A program made the position numbers and the translations under genes. DNA of 5,958 nucleotides from Caldifarciminota bacterium (GTDB lineage: Bacteria; Hydrothermota; E44-bin80). Shown here piece after piece: positions 1 to 5,958 of the stretch (position 1 is its first letter; each line of letters opens with the position of its first letter). The notes under the pieces were generated by a model. It was not told the origin of the DNA and made no database searches. It saw only the letters and a list, made by a program, of their open reading frames with translations. The DNA lies in assembly GCA_023127905.1 (NCBI GenBank), contig JAGMEZ010000322.1:1-5958 (forward strand), read 5' to 3'.

Positions 1-1
1 C

Positions 2-406
2 TGGCGTTATTACTTTAAGAATGGAGCAGGACACTGGGAAAATTTTGCAAATTACAAAGATTGGATAATGCATCTTGAGCTTAAGCAAACCCCCACAGGG
101 ATAGAAGAGGTAAATGGAGTTACTCCTCAAAACCATTTTTCCCTATCATTTACATCAAATCCTGTTATCAACAGATTTACGATACTCTATTACTTACCAA
201 TAAGCAGTAATGTCAGTATGAGGATTTACAATGTCTCCGGGCAATTGGTGAAAACGCTCACATATAGAAATCAAGATGCAGGTTCACATACTGTAATCTG
301 GGATGGTAGAGATAATTCAAATGTGAAAGTACCTTCAGGGATCTTTTTCTGCCGTTTGACCGCTGGGAGATTTTCTGAAACTAAGAAACTTGTTTTGCTG
401 CGATGA
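2..406 (+). CDS. C-terminal part of a secreted protein with a T9SS/FlgD-like sorting domain (5' end outside window)
   Basis: The frame is open from the first complete codon (position 2) to the TGA at 404-406, giving 134 visible residues, so the gene starts upstream. The Met at 68 is internal: the 22 codons before it read as ordinary protein (W-R-Y-Y-F-K-N-G...). The first ~45 residues are the end of a domain I do not recognise, followed by a PTGIEEV linker. From about residue 52 comes a classic sorting domain: SNP near its start, then YYLP, IYNVSGQLVKTL, an aromatic/Asp turn (WDGRDNSN), PSGIFFCRL and the terminal KKLVLLR. In the FCB group such tails direct passage through the outer membrane by type IX secretion and are cleaved or anchored; related tails are often annotated as FlgD Ig-like. 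The canonical end directly before the TGA indicates that TGA works as a stop here, although TAA follows two codons later. It lies 38 bp upstream of the protease gene, probably in one operon. The function of the missing N-terminal part is unknown. Confidence 0.85.
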   Translation, partial: WRYYFKNGAGHWENFANYKDWIMHLELKQTPTGIEEVNGVTPQNHFSLSFTSNPVINRFTILYYLPISSNVSMRIYNVSGQLVKTLTYRNQDAGSHTVIWDGRDNSNVKVPSGIFFCRLTAGRFSETKKLVLLR

Positions 407-430
407 GAAGAATAAAATAACTCGATAAGA

Positions 431-436
431 AAGGAG
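431..436 (+). promoter_or_regulatory. Ribosome binding site of the C25 protease gene
   Basis: AAGGAG (inside GAAAGGAG) lies 8 nt before the ATG at 445. This is close to an ideal Shine-Dalgarno sequence and spacing. It fixes the start, and the codons that follow encode a signal peptide. No convincing promoter is visible in the 38-bp gap, so transcription probably comes from upstream. Confidence 0.85.
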
Positions 437-444
437 TTTAGGCA

Positions 445-3400
445 ATGAAAAATTTTATAATTTATGTTTTATTTATCCTTTTAATGATTTCAGTATCAAT
501 GGCAGGTGAGATGGTAAGAGAGGTTTCCTTTCATAGGAGTGAAATATCCTTTTGCAGACTTAGAGGTTACGACTATCTTACATTGAAAGGATGTAATAAC
601 ATAAACAGAGTTGGGGAACCAAAACTTCCAGTGAAATACCTTTCAGTCCTTATCCCGGCTGGAGCCACTGTTGCAAAGGTTGAAGTTGTTAGTGCTGATA
701 GAGAAGAGCTTCTGGGTCTATACAATATCTTTCCTGCCCAACCTGCTTTTACACTTTCATCTGCAGAATCATGGTCTCATACATACCCAGCTAAACCGTT
801 ATCCTTACCGGGAGTCGAAGTTGAGTTTATGAAACCGAAATCTTTAATATATACGATGAAGACCCTGTACCCCTCGGATATTCTTGGAGAATACAGTACC
901 GGGAATATGGGAGGATTCAAGATCGCAAATATTGTTCTTTATCCAGTTAGGTATGCTCCTGCTGATAAAAAGATAGTTCTCCATTCGAGAATAACTATCA
1001 AAATCTACTATGAGGAGACAAAAGTACCTGTAAAGGGAATTGCTGATAATGAAATGAATCTACTGAAAAAACGGATTAGCTGTATTGTTGAAAACAAGGG
1101 AGATATAGAGATGTATAAACCTCCTATAATTGAAACAGGTTCTCATGGAGGAAAATCTCTGCCAGCAGGAACCTATGAATATGTAATAATAACAGGACCT
1201 GATAGCGCGGGGATAGCAATGGATACGATTTTCCAGCGGCTTGCAGATTGGAAAACGAAGAAAGGTGTTCCTTCAAAGGTCGTGAATGTAGGCTGGATAT
1301 ATACTAACTATACAGGTTCTGATAATCAGGAAAAGATAAGAAATTTCATAAAGGATGCCAATGATACCTGGGGTACGGTGTATTTCCTTTTAGGGGGTCA
1401 ATGCGATTATGAGTATTTTCCAAGTCAGGAGATAGTGCCAAGAAGAGATGCCTACTATAGAGAAGCTGAGGGTGACAAACGAGATACCATTCCCTGTGAC
1501 CTTTATTTTTCTGATATTTATGGAGATTACTATGTTTTTGATAGGGACTGGGATTATGATAATGATGAGACATATGGTGAGGTTTCGGATAGAGTTGACA
1601 TGTATTCAGATGTGTATGTTGGAAGGGCACCTGTTAATAGTATAAGCCAGGCACAGAGGTTTGTGGGGAAAGTACTCACCTATGAGAAAAATCCACCCTT
1701 AGATTATAACCAGAATATGCTACTCCCAGCAGTAGAGTTGTTCACTTACTATAATTACTGGGGCGATACAGTCAATAATTACATCGCAGACATAACGCCT
1801 ATGGGGTGGAATGACAATAAATTGTATGAATCTGATGGCTCTTTGAGCAAACCAGCTGTAATTGCGGCAATAAATAATGGAGTTGGATACACTCATTTCT
1901 CAGCGCATGGCAGCAATTGGGGGATCTATTATGCAGATGGTAGTGTAGTAATGGATATTGGGGATATCTGGGGACTGACGAATGGAGATAAGCTCGGTGT
2001 CTTTACCTCAATAGGTTGCTGGAATGGTGCCATTGACTTCTGTATGTCACCGAGTGATTGTTTTGCAGAACAATTTGTTAACTATTCTCAGAACGGTGCA
2101 GTTGCTACTATTATGAATACCCGGTATGGCTGGGGATATATACCAGGAATGGGACCTTCCGAGACTATCGACACAACCTTTTATCATGCAATTTTTAATG
2201 ATAGTATATGTCACCTTGGTGCAGCCCTTGCAGCAGCGAAGGATCCCTGGGTTGCTACTGCTATTGCCGAAGGTTATTACCTCTGTTATAGATGGTGTAT
2301 CTATGAACTCTGGCTTTTCGGTGACCCTGAGATGCCTATGTGGACAGCCATACCCGAATCTCTCCTTGTTACACATCCGGCTACACTTCCTATGGGTTCC
2401 ACAGAGTATTTCACTGTTAATGTAAAGGATAAAGAAACAGGGGTTCCAATTCAAAATGCGTTGATTTGTGTCATGTTTGATGATATGAGTGTCTACTCAA
2501 GAGGATACACAGATGTTTCAGGTGATGTTACATTTGTTATTACCTCTCCGGCTGTTGATACGTTGAGGGTTACTACTACGTGTATGAATCATTTACCTTA
2601 TGAAGGGAATGCAGAGATTGTTTCATCAGGTTTTGTTGGCTATTGTACACATACAATAGATGATGATAACTCCGGGACAAGTAGTGGTAATAGCGATGGC
2701 ATTTGCAATCCAGGTGAATCGATTGAGATGTCTCTTTGGGTAAAAAATTGGTGTACAGTTAATGTATCTAATATTACAGGAACCTTGAGAACAACCGACC
2801 CATATGTAACCATAACTGACAGTGTAGAATTGTTTGGAAATATTGCAGCAGGTGATTCTGCCTTGACTCCAGACGATTACGACTTCATTATTGCTTCTGC
2901 ATGCACAAATGGTCATCTGATTGAATTCGAGTTATCTTGCGAGGATGGTATGAACTTTTGGATTTCCCATCCTACAGTGACAGTTGGAACACCAGTTTTT
3001 ACTTTTGTCAGAGATACTGTTGATGATGCCGGACAAATTATACCAAATGGTTATTTAGATCCTGGGGAGACTGTAGATATGATTATTTACGCACGGAATA
3101 AGGGTTTTGGTAATGCAACCGCGGTTAATGCAAAATTGAGAACCGATGACATGTATATAATCATTACTGATTCACTTGCTGATTATGGTTCAATAGGAAC
3201 CTTGGAAACAGGATCTAATGGATCTAATCCTTTTATTATTAGTGCTGATCCTGTCACACCTGTTGATCATAAGGTTACCTTTGAGTTGATAGTTACATGT
3301 ACTGAGGGTTTTGGTGATACAATAGAGTTTTCAATTGTGATTGGTCAGGTAGCATCTTATTATCCTCAAGGACCTGATGAATATGGATACTATGCATACG

Positions 3401-3495
3401 ACAATACAGATGTGAGATACACAGAGTGTCCTACTTATTCATGGATTGATATCTCTGATTTTGGCACTGCAATTACCGACGCAAACTATGGGTGA
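445..3495 (+). CDS. Gingipain-like C25 cysteine protease, N-terminal part, ended by an in-frame TGA
   Basis: Secreted protease of peptidase family C25. Residues 1-20 form a signal peptide (hydrophobic core, likely cut after SMA). Residues ~21-200 resemble the C25 propeptide, with GEPKLP and VLIPAGATV. The catalytic domain spans ~243-634: the Asp-rich DLYFSD...DVYVGRAPV stretch (352-396) is typical of the family, His488 sits in FSAHGS and Cys525 in SIGCWNG, the expected dyad 37 residues apart. The domain closes with FGDPEMPMWT. Residues ~636-726 match the Ig-like domain that follows C25 catalytic domains and end in PYEGNAEIV. Two CARDB-like modules follow, each with a PGE motif (756-758, 873-875). 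From 976 a further module (GPDEYGYYAYDNTD) begins and is cut after 41 residues by the TGA. There is no sorting domain on this part; it lies downstream in the same frame. Start chosen by the RBS and signal peptide. Protease identity is confident from motifs; the substrate is unknown. Confidence 0.9.
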   Translation: MKNFIIYVLFILLMISVSMAGEMVREVSFHRSEISFCRLRGYDYLTLKGCNNINRVGEPKLPVKYLSVLIPAGATVAKVEVVSADREELLGLYNIFPAQPAFTLSSAESWSHTYPAKPLSLPGVEVEFMKPKSLIYTMKTLYPSDILGEYSTGNMGGFKIANIVLYPVRYAPADKKIVLHSRITIKIYYEETKVPVKGIADNEMNLLKKRISCIVENKGDIEMYKPPIIETGSHGGKSLPAGTYEYVIITGPDSAGIAMDTIFQRLADWKTKKGVPSKVVNVGWIYTNYTGSDNQEKIRNFIKDANDTWGTVYFLLGGQCDYEYFPSQEIVPRRDAYYREAEGDKRDTIPCDLYFSDIYGDYYVFDRDWDYDNDETYGEVSDRVDMYSDVYVGRAPVNSISQAQRFVGKVLTYEKNPPLDYNQNMLLPAVELFTYYNYWGDTVNNYIADITPMGWNDNKLYESDGSLSKPAVIAAINNGVGYTHFSAHGSNWGIYYADGSVVMDIGDIWGLTNGDKLGVFTSIGCWNGAIDFCMSPSDCFAEQFVNYSQNGAVATIMNTRYGWGYIPGMGPSETIDTTFYHAIFNDSICHLGAALAAAKDPWVATAIAEGYYLCYRWCIYELWLFGDPEMPMWTAIPESLLVTHPATLPMGSTEYFTVNVKDKETGVPIQNALICVMFDDMSVYSRGYTDVSGDVTFVITSPAVDTLRVTTTCMNHLPYEGNAEIVSSGFVGYCTHTIDDDNSGTSSGNSDGICNPGESIEMSLWVKNWCTVNVSNITGTLRTTDPYVTITDSVELFGNIAAGDSALTPDDYDFIIASACTNGHLIEFELSCEDGMNFWISHPTVTVGTPVFTFVRDTVDDAGQIIPNGYLDPGETVDMIIYARNKGFGNATAVNAKLRTDDMYIIITDSLADYGSIGTLETGSNGSNPFIISADPVTPVDHKVTFELIVTCTEGFGDTIEFSIVIGQVASYYPQGPDEYGYYAYDNTDVRYTECPTYSWIDISDFGTAITDANYG

Positions 3496-4134
3496 TACTT
3501 TGATCCCGTTAGGTTAGATATACCATTCATTTTCAAATACTATGGCGTTGATTATGATAGGATAACAATATGTAAAAATGGGTGGATGGGATTGGGTGAT
3601 CAGTATGACCTGTGGGGTAATGACGAGCCTTTACAATGGTATTTTTGTAAACCAATTTTCAATGAACCAGGACATGAAGAAGGTCCAAGTAGTATGGTGG
3701 CGGTTGCCTGGACATGGCATAATCTTGTAAGGGACCCGGGTTGTGGAGACACAATCTGGTATGATTATGACTCAGAAAATCACAGGTTCATTGTACAGTG
3801 GCATTGCCATAATAAAAGTATTGCTGATGGTCCGTGGGATCCAGATTCATTCGAGATTATCCTGTACGACCCTGTATATTATTCTACAGCTACAGGAGAT
3901 GGTGAGATAGTTGCTCAATATAAAAATACACCTGCTGATTTCTATGATATGGATTTATGTATAGGAATTGAAAATCCAACACAAACAGGTGGACTTGAGT
4001 ACTTGTATAGGGATTTAGATTATTACGGTAATGGTATTTATAGAATCGGTGACGGTGCAGCTCCTCCTGTTGCAGGTCGTGTGATAAAATGGACAACAGA
4101 TCCGCCGCAACCCGCAGAAGGTACCCATCCATGT
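2998..4134 (+). repeat. Composite protein repeat, copy 1 (CARDB-like + GPD module), containing the TGA
   Basis: This copy begins near FVRDTVDDAGQ, has PNGYLDPGE with PGE at 3061-3069, and GPDEYGYYAYDNTD starting at 3370. It ends after VIKWTTD. Both landmarks recur exactly 1137 bp (379 codons) downstream. Shared residues include D.GQ..PNG.LDPGETV, GPD.YGYYAYDNTD, TECP.Y.W, PF.F..YG..YD, FEIILYD/FQIILYD and GDGEIV. The boundaries are approximate. The internal TGA lies 42 codons into the GPD module. Confidence 0.75.
3493..3495 (+). other. In-frame TGA interrupting the protease gene
   Basis: Frame 1 is open from 445 to 5802 except for this single codon. The 30 codons after it (3496-3585) contain no ATG, GTG or TTG start, yet translate to YFDPVRLDIPF, IFKYYGVDYD and CKNGW. 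These align with KVELPF, SFNFYGQSYD and SDGY in the second copy of the same module downstream. The TGA therefore lies inside a domain, not between two genes. Possible causes are a recent nonsense mutation, a base-calling or assembly error, or readthrough/recoding. I see no clear bacterial SECIS-like hairpin just downstream, and there is no other in-frame TGA among roughly 1,900 codons of the window, so wholesale TGA reassignment is unlikely. Confidence 0.9.
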
Positions 4135-5802
4135 TTAGCACGCAGAGAGCACACCATAAGCGATACAGGACAATCCCGTCCCAATGGATTGCTCGACCCC
4201 GGTGAGACTGTTGAAATAACTGTAGAGCTTTTTAATAGTGGTAGTATTGTAGCAGATGGTACACAAGCGATATTGAGCACAAATTCCTCTGGTATAGTCA
4301 TAATAAATGGAGTTTCGAATTTTGGCAATATAGTATCCGGTTCTACTGGAAACAATGCTTCCAATCCGTTCATAGTAAGGGCAGACAGTAATATATCTTA
4401 TAAAGAAATATCATTTAAACTCTCTATAACTTCAGGTGGTGGAAGCTACAGTAATGAGGTATTTTTCAAAGAAATAGTTACTTCATTAAGGACAAATGAT
4501 CCCGTAGGTCCAGATGCATATGGCTATTATGCATACGATAACACAGATAGCAATTTCACAGAATGCCCTATCTATGAATGGTTTGAGATTGACCCTAACA
4601 ATGGTGGACCGGGTGCAGCGTTTGGTACTAATCATGGAGGGCAAACGAAAAAGGTAGAACTTCCTTTTTCCTTTAACTTCTATGGTCAATCCTATGACTC
4701 TGTCACAGCAGCATCAGATGGATATATATCCTTCACTGCAGCTCAAGGAAATAATAGCTATGGCAACAATACACCACTACCCTACTACTTTGCAGATAGA
4801 ACAATGATAGCTGGATTATGGGATAATATGGGTGGAGAATATTCGGGTCCCCAACGATGGTATTATTATAGTGATATAGCCAATCATAGATTTATCATAG
4901 AATATAGTGGTGTCAGGCATTATTTAACACCTAATAGAGAAACCTTCCAGATAATACTTTATGATACTACTGGAGGAACAAGTAATGCTGGAGGTACTAC
5001 ATTTACTGGAGATGGAGAAATAGTTATCCTTTATAAAGATACTCCAAAAGAGTTAGATTTTACAACTGGAATAGAGAATCACACGAAAACAGACGGGATA
5101 CAGTATTTTTATGACACTGAGTATACACTGGGAGCATCTCCAATAAAAACCGGACTGGCAATAAAATTTACAACGGATGAACAAGAATTGAATCCAGTAG
5201 GGATTTTTGAGTTGGCAGAGTTTTCTGCTGTTGTAAAGGACGATTTTGTTCTTTTGAAATGGCGGACAGAAGCTGAAGAGGAAAGTTTCCAGTGGTTGAT
5301 TCAGAGGAAAGAGGAAGAGGCTGGGGATTATGTAACCATAGGGAAAATGAAGGCACAGGGTACTGTTTCTCATTCAACGGATTACTGTTTTGAGGATAGA
5401 AGTGTTGAATTTGGAAAATCCTATTATTACAGGCTTTGCGAGGTTGATATACATAGTAATTATTCCTATTTTGGTCCCATACTTGTTGATCTTGGTAAAT
5501 TTAATTGTATTCCAACAAAGATGTTTATAAATCAGAATTTCCCCAATCCTTTTACAAGGACGATGAGTATCAGGTTTGGCATACCATTGAGCAGCAAGGA
5601 TGATGTTACAAGTTTAGTTATTTATGATGTAACTGGAAGGGTAATCAGGACACTTATTTCCGGGAAGATCGATCCTGGATATTATCAGGTTAGTTGGGAT
5701 TGCAAGGATGAAGAATCAAAAGAGGTTACGTGTGGTGTTTACTTTTACAGGTTAAACACAGGAAGCAAACGAATAACGAAGAAGATGGTTTATGTTAAAT
5801 AA
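3586..5802 (+). CDS. C-terminal part of the same C25 protease: beta-rich repeat modules plus T9SS sorting domain
   Basis: This is the in-frame continuation of the protease gene, not an independent gene as far as I can see. ATG 3586 is the first start-like codon after the TGA, but it has no signal peptide, no well-spaced Shine-Dalgarno sequence and begins mid-module; coding similarity runs back to 3496. Residues counted from 3586: 1-~174 finish the first GPD module (DGEIVAQYKNTP, GIENPTQTGG, VIKWTTD). A third CARDB-like module spans ~184-300 with NGLLDPGE. A second GPD module spans ~308-533 (GPDAYGYYAYDNTD, DGEIVILYKDTP, IKFTTD). A fibronectin-like domain typical before sorting tails covers ~538-640 (VLLKWRTEAEEESF, SYYYRLCEVD). 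The sorting domain is ~646-738 (NQNFPNPF, VIYDVTGRVIRTL, GVYFYRL, KKMVYVK). It carries the export signal that the upstream half lacks. Alone it would lack a route across the inner membrane. It ends in TAA. Confidence 0.75.
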   Translation: MGLGDQYDLWGNDEPLQWYFCKPIFNEPGHEEGPSSMVAVAWTWHNLVRDPGCGDTIWYDYDSENHRFIVQWHCHNKSIADGPWDPDSFEIILYDPVYYSTATGDGEIVAQYKNTPADFYDMDLCIGIENPTQTGGLEYLYRDLDYYGNGIYRIGDGAAPPVAGRVIKWTTDPPQPAEGTHPCLARREHTISDTGQSRPNGLLDPGETVEITVELFNSGSIVADGTQAILSTNSSGIVIINGVSNFGNIVSGSTGNNASNPFIVRADSNISYKEISFKLSITSGGGSYSNEVFFKEIVTSLRTNDPVGPDAYGYYAYDNTDSNFTECPIYEWFEIDPNNGGPGAAFGTNHGGQTKKVELPFSFNFYGQSYDSVTAASDGYISFTAAQGNNSYGNNTPLPYYFADRTMIAGLWDNMGGEYSGPQRWYYYSDIANHRFIIEYSGVRHYLTPNRETFQIILYDTTGGTSNAGGTTFTGDGEIVILYKDTPKELDFTTGIENHTKTDGIQYFYDTEYTLGASPIKTGLAIKFTTDEQELNPVGIFELAEFSAVVKDDFVLLKWRTEAEEESFQWLIQRKEEEAGDYVTIGKMKAQGTVSHSTDYCFEDRSVEFGKSYYYRLCEVDIHSNYSYFGPILVDLGKFNCIPTKMFINQNFPNPFTRTMSIRFGIPLSSKDDVTSLVIYDVTGRVIRTLISGKIDPGYYQVSWDCKDEESKEVTCGVYFYRLNTGSKRITKKMVYVK
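4135..5190 (+). repeat. Composite protein repeat, copy 2 (CARDB-like + GPD module)
   Basis: This is the second copy of the 379-codon unit, with PGE at 4198-4206 and the GPD motif from 4507. The spacing between the two landmarks (309 bp) equals that in copy 1. It ends after IKFTTD and is about 20 codons shorter than copy 1 in its GPD module. DNA identity is patchy: the conserved GPD motif differs mostly at third codon positions, which indicates an old duplication held by selection on the protein. Confidence 0.75.
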
Positions 5803-5833
5803 TTTAATTAAATAGATTTATCATACACAACAG

Positions 5834-5881
5834 GTTCTGTGGAATAACATTATCGCTAGCCAACTCTCTATTCCACGGGAC
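5834..5881 (+). other. Long hairpin downstream of the protease gene
   Basis: The arm 5834-5846 (GTTCTGTGGAATA) pairs with 5869-5881 (TATTCCACGGGAC) over 13 consecutive positions, including two G-U pairs, around a 22-nt loop. It begins 32 bp after the stop codon. It could help end transcription or protect the mRNA 3' end, but no T-run follows it, so it is not a standard intrinsic terminator. It may instead be the first part of the structured element that continues to the window end. Confidence 0.5.
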
Positions 5882-5958
5882 AGGTGAGGCTGGAAGTCCT
5901 CCTTCGTTTGGACTTCTGTGGACAACAACCCGCAGAAGCCAAAGCGTAGGCGGGCCTC
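5882..5958. repeat. GC-richer structured intergenic element, REP-like, cut by window end
   Basis: By eye about 58% of the last ~79 bases are G or C, well above the AT-rich genes. GAAGTCC (5893-5899) pairs with GGACTTC (5910-5916) around a 10-nt loop; CCCGC (5929-5933) pairs with GCGGG (5950-5954); GAGG (5886-5889) can pair with CCTC (5955-5958) and close both hairpins into a three-way junction. Non-coding palindromic DNA with segments like GCAGAAGCCAAAGCG is reminiscent of dispersed extragenic palindromes in environmental genomes. That link is from memory and untested. No gene, tRNA or known riboswitch is recognised. The element probably continues beyond the window. Confidence 0.4.

Larger units (their letters stand above)
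445..5802 (+). pseudogene. Reconstructed full-length C25 protease gene with one internal stop (possible pseudogene or recoded gene)
   Basis: Reading through the TGA at 3493-3495 gives a protein of 1785 residues. The order is signal peptide, propeptide, C25 catalytic domain, Ig-like domain, CARDB-like module 1, CARDB-like module 2 + GPD module 1, CARDB-like module 3 + GPD module 2, fibronectin-like domain, sorting domain. This is a sensible complete architecture for a large surface-exposed T9SS protease, with a signal peptide at one end and a sorting tail at the other; neither half alone has both. I see no frameshift, no second stop and no loss of catalytic motifs. If it is a pseudogene, inactivation must be recent. 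I list it as a pseudogene for want of a better type; a sequence error or translational readthrough remain open. Confidence 0.55.

Noticed and set aside
68..406. A complete 112-residue gene starting at ATG 68
   Set aside because: The same frame is open to the window start and codes for plausible protein before this Met; there is no signal peptide and no clear RBS, so it is the end of a longer gene.
2047..2454. Minus-strand gene of 135 codons inside the protease
   Set aside because: It lies antisense to the conserved catalytic-domain region, has no recognisable domain and an unnatural composition; it is a shadow of the real frame.
3496..3545. SECIS element for selenocysteine insertion
   Set aside because: Only a weak GGG/CCC pairing around the TGA is visible (3490-3507); no stable stem with the usual apical loop is seen at the expected distance.
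3496..3585. Intergenic promoter/RBS region for a separate downstream gene
   Set aside because: The stretch is coding-like in the same frame and matches the second module copy; the possible -35/-10 words (TTGATC, ATATAC) are badly spaced and no good RBS precedes ATG 3586.
5802..5813. Perfect 12-bp palindrome ATTTAATTAAAT at the stop codon
   Set aside because: It is made only of A and T in an AT-rich spacer, too weak for a terminator and easily produced by chance.
5884..5949. Short plus-strand reading frame starting at GTG 5884 in the structured tail
   Set aside because: It has about 20 codons to the TAG at 5947-5949, no RBS, and is fully explained by the palindromic non-coding element.

Overview
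The window looks like a stretch of chromosome from a Gram-negative bacterium that exports proteins with C-terminal sorting domains (type IX secretion, T9SS). That pattern is typical of the Bacteroidota/FCB group and of candidate phyla such as WOR-3 (Stahlbacteria) or Cloacimonadota. The coding sequence is AT-rich. The lineage is inferred only from protein architecture (gingipain-type C25 protease, FlgD-like sorting tails), and no taxonomic marker gene is present.

Layout, all on the + strand: (1) positions 2-406 hold the 3' end of a gene that enters from upstream and ends in a sorting domain. (2) After a 38-bp gap with a strong ribosome binding site, 445-3495 encodes a signal peptide, a C25 propeptide-like region, a C25 cysteine-protease domain with His and Cys in place, an Ig-like domain and the first beta-rich repeat modules. 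(3) An in-frame TGA at 3493-3495 interrupts this protein in the middle of a module. The same frame then stays open to 5802 and encodes the rest of that module, a second copy of the composite unit, a fibronectin-like domain and a sorting domain. The two halves together form one 1785-codon protease gene (445-5802) broken by one stop codon. (4) 5803-5958 is non-coding: an AT-rich spacer followed by a GC-richer stretch of hairpins that resembles an extragenic palindromic repeat and is cut by the window end.

Both proteins look like secreted or surface cargo of the same export route, probably co-transcribed. The main point of interest is the TGA. If it is a true stop, the protease loses its sorting domain and would be stranded in the periplasm. 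If it is recoded, suppressed or a sequence error, the product is a large intact surface protease. The second point is the structured 3' tail, where one strand segment can pair with either of two copies of the same 9-mer.
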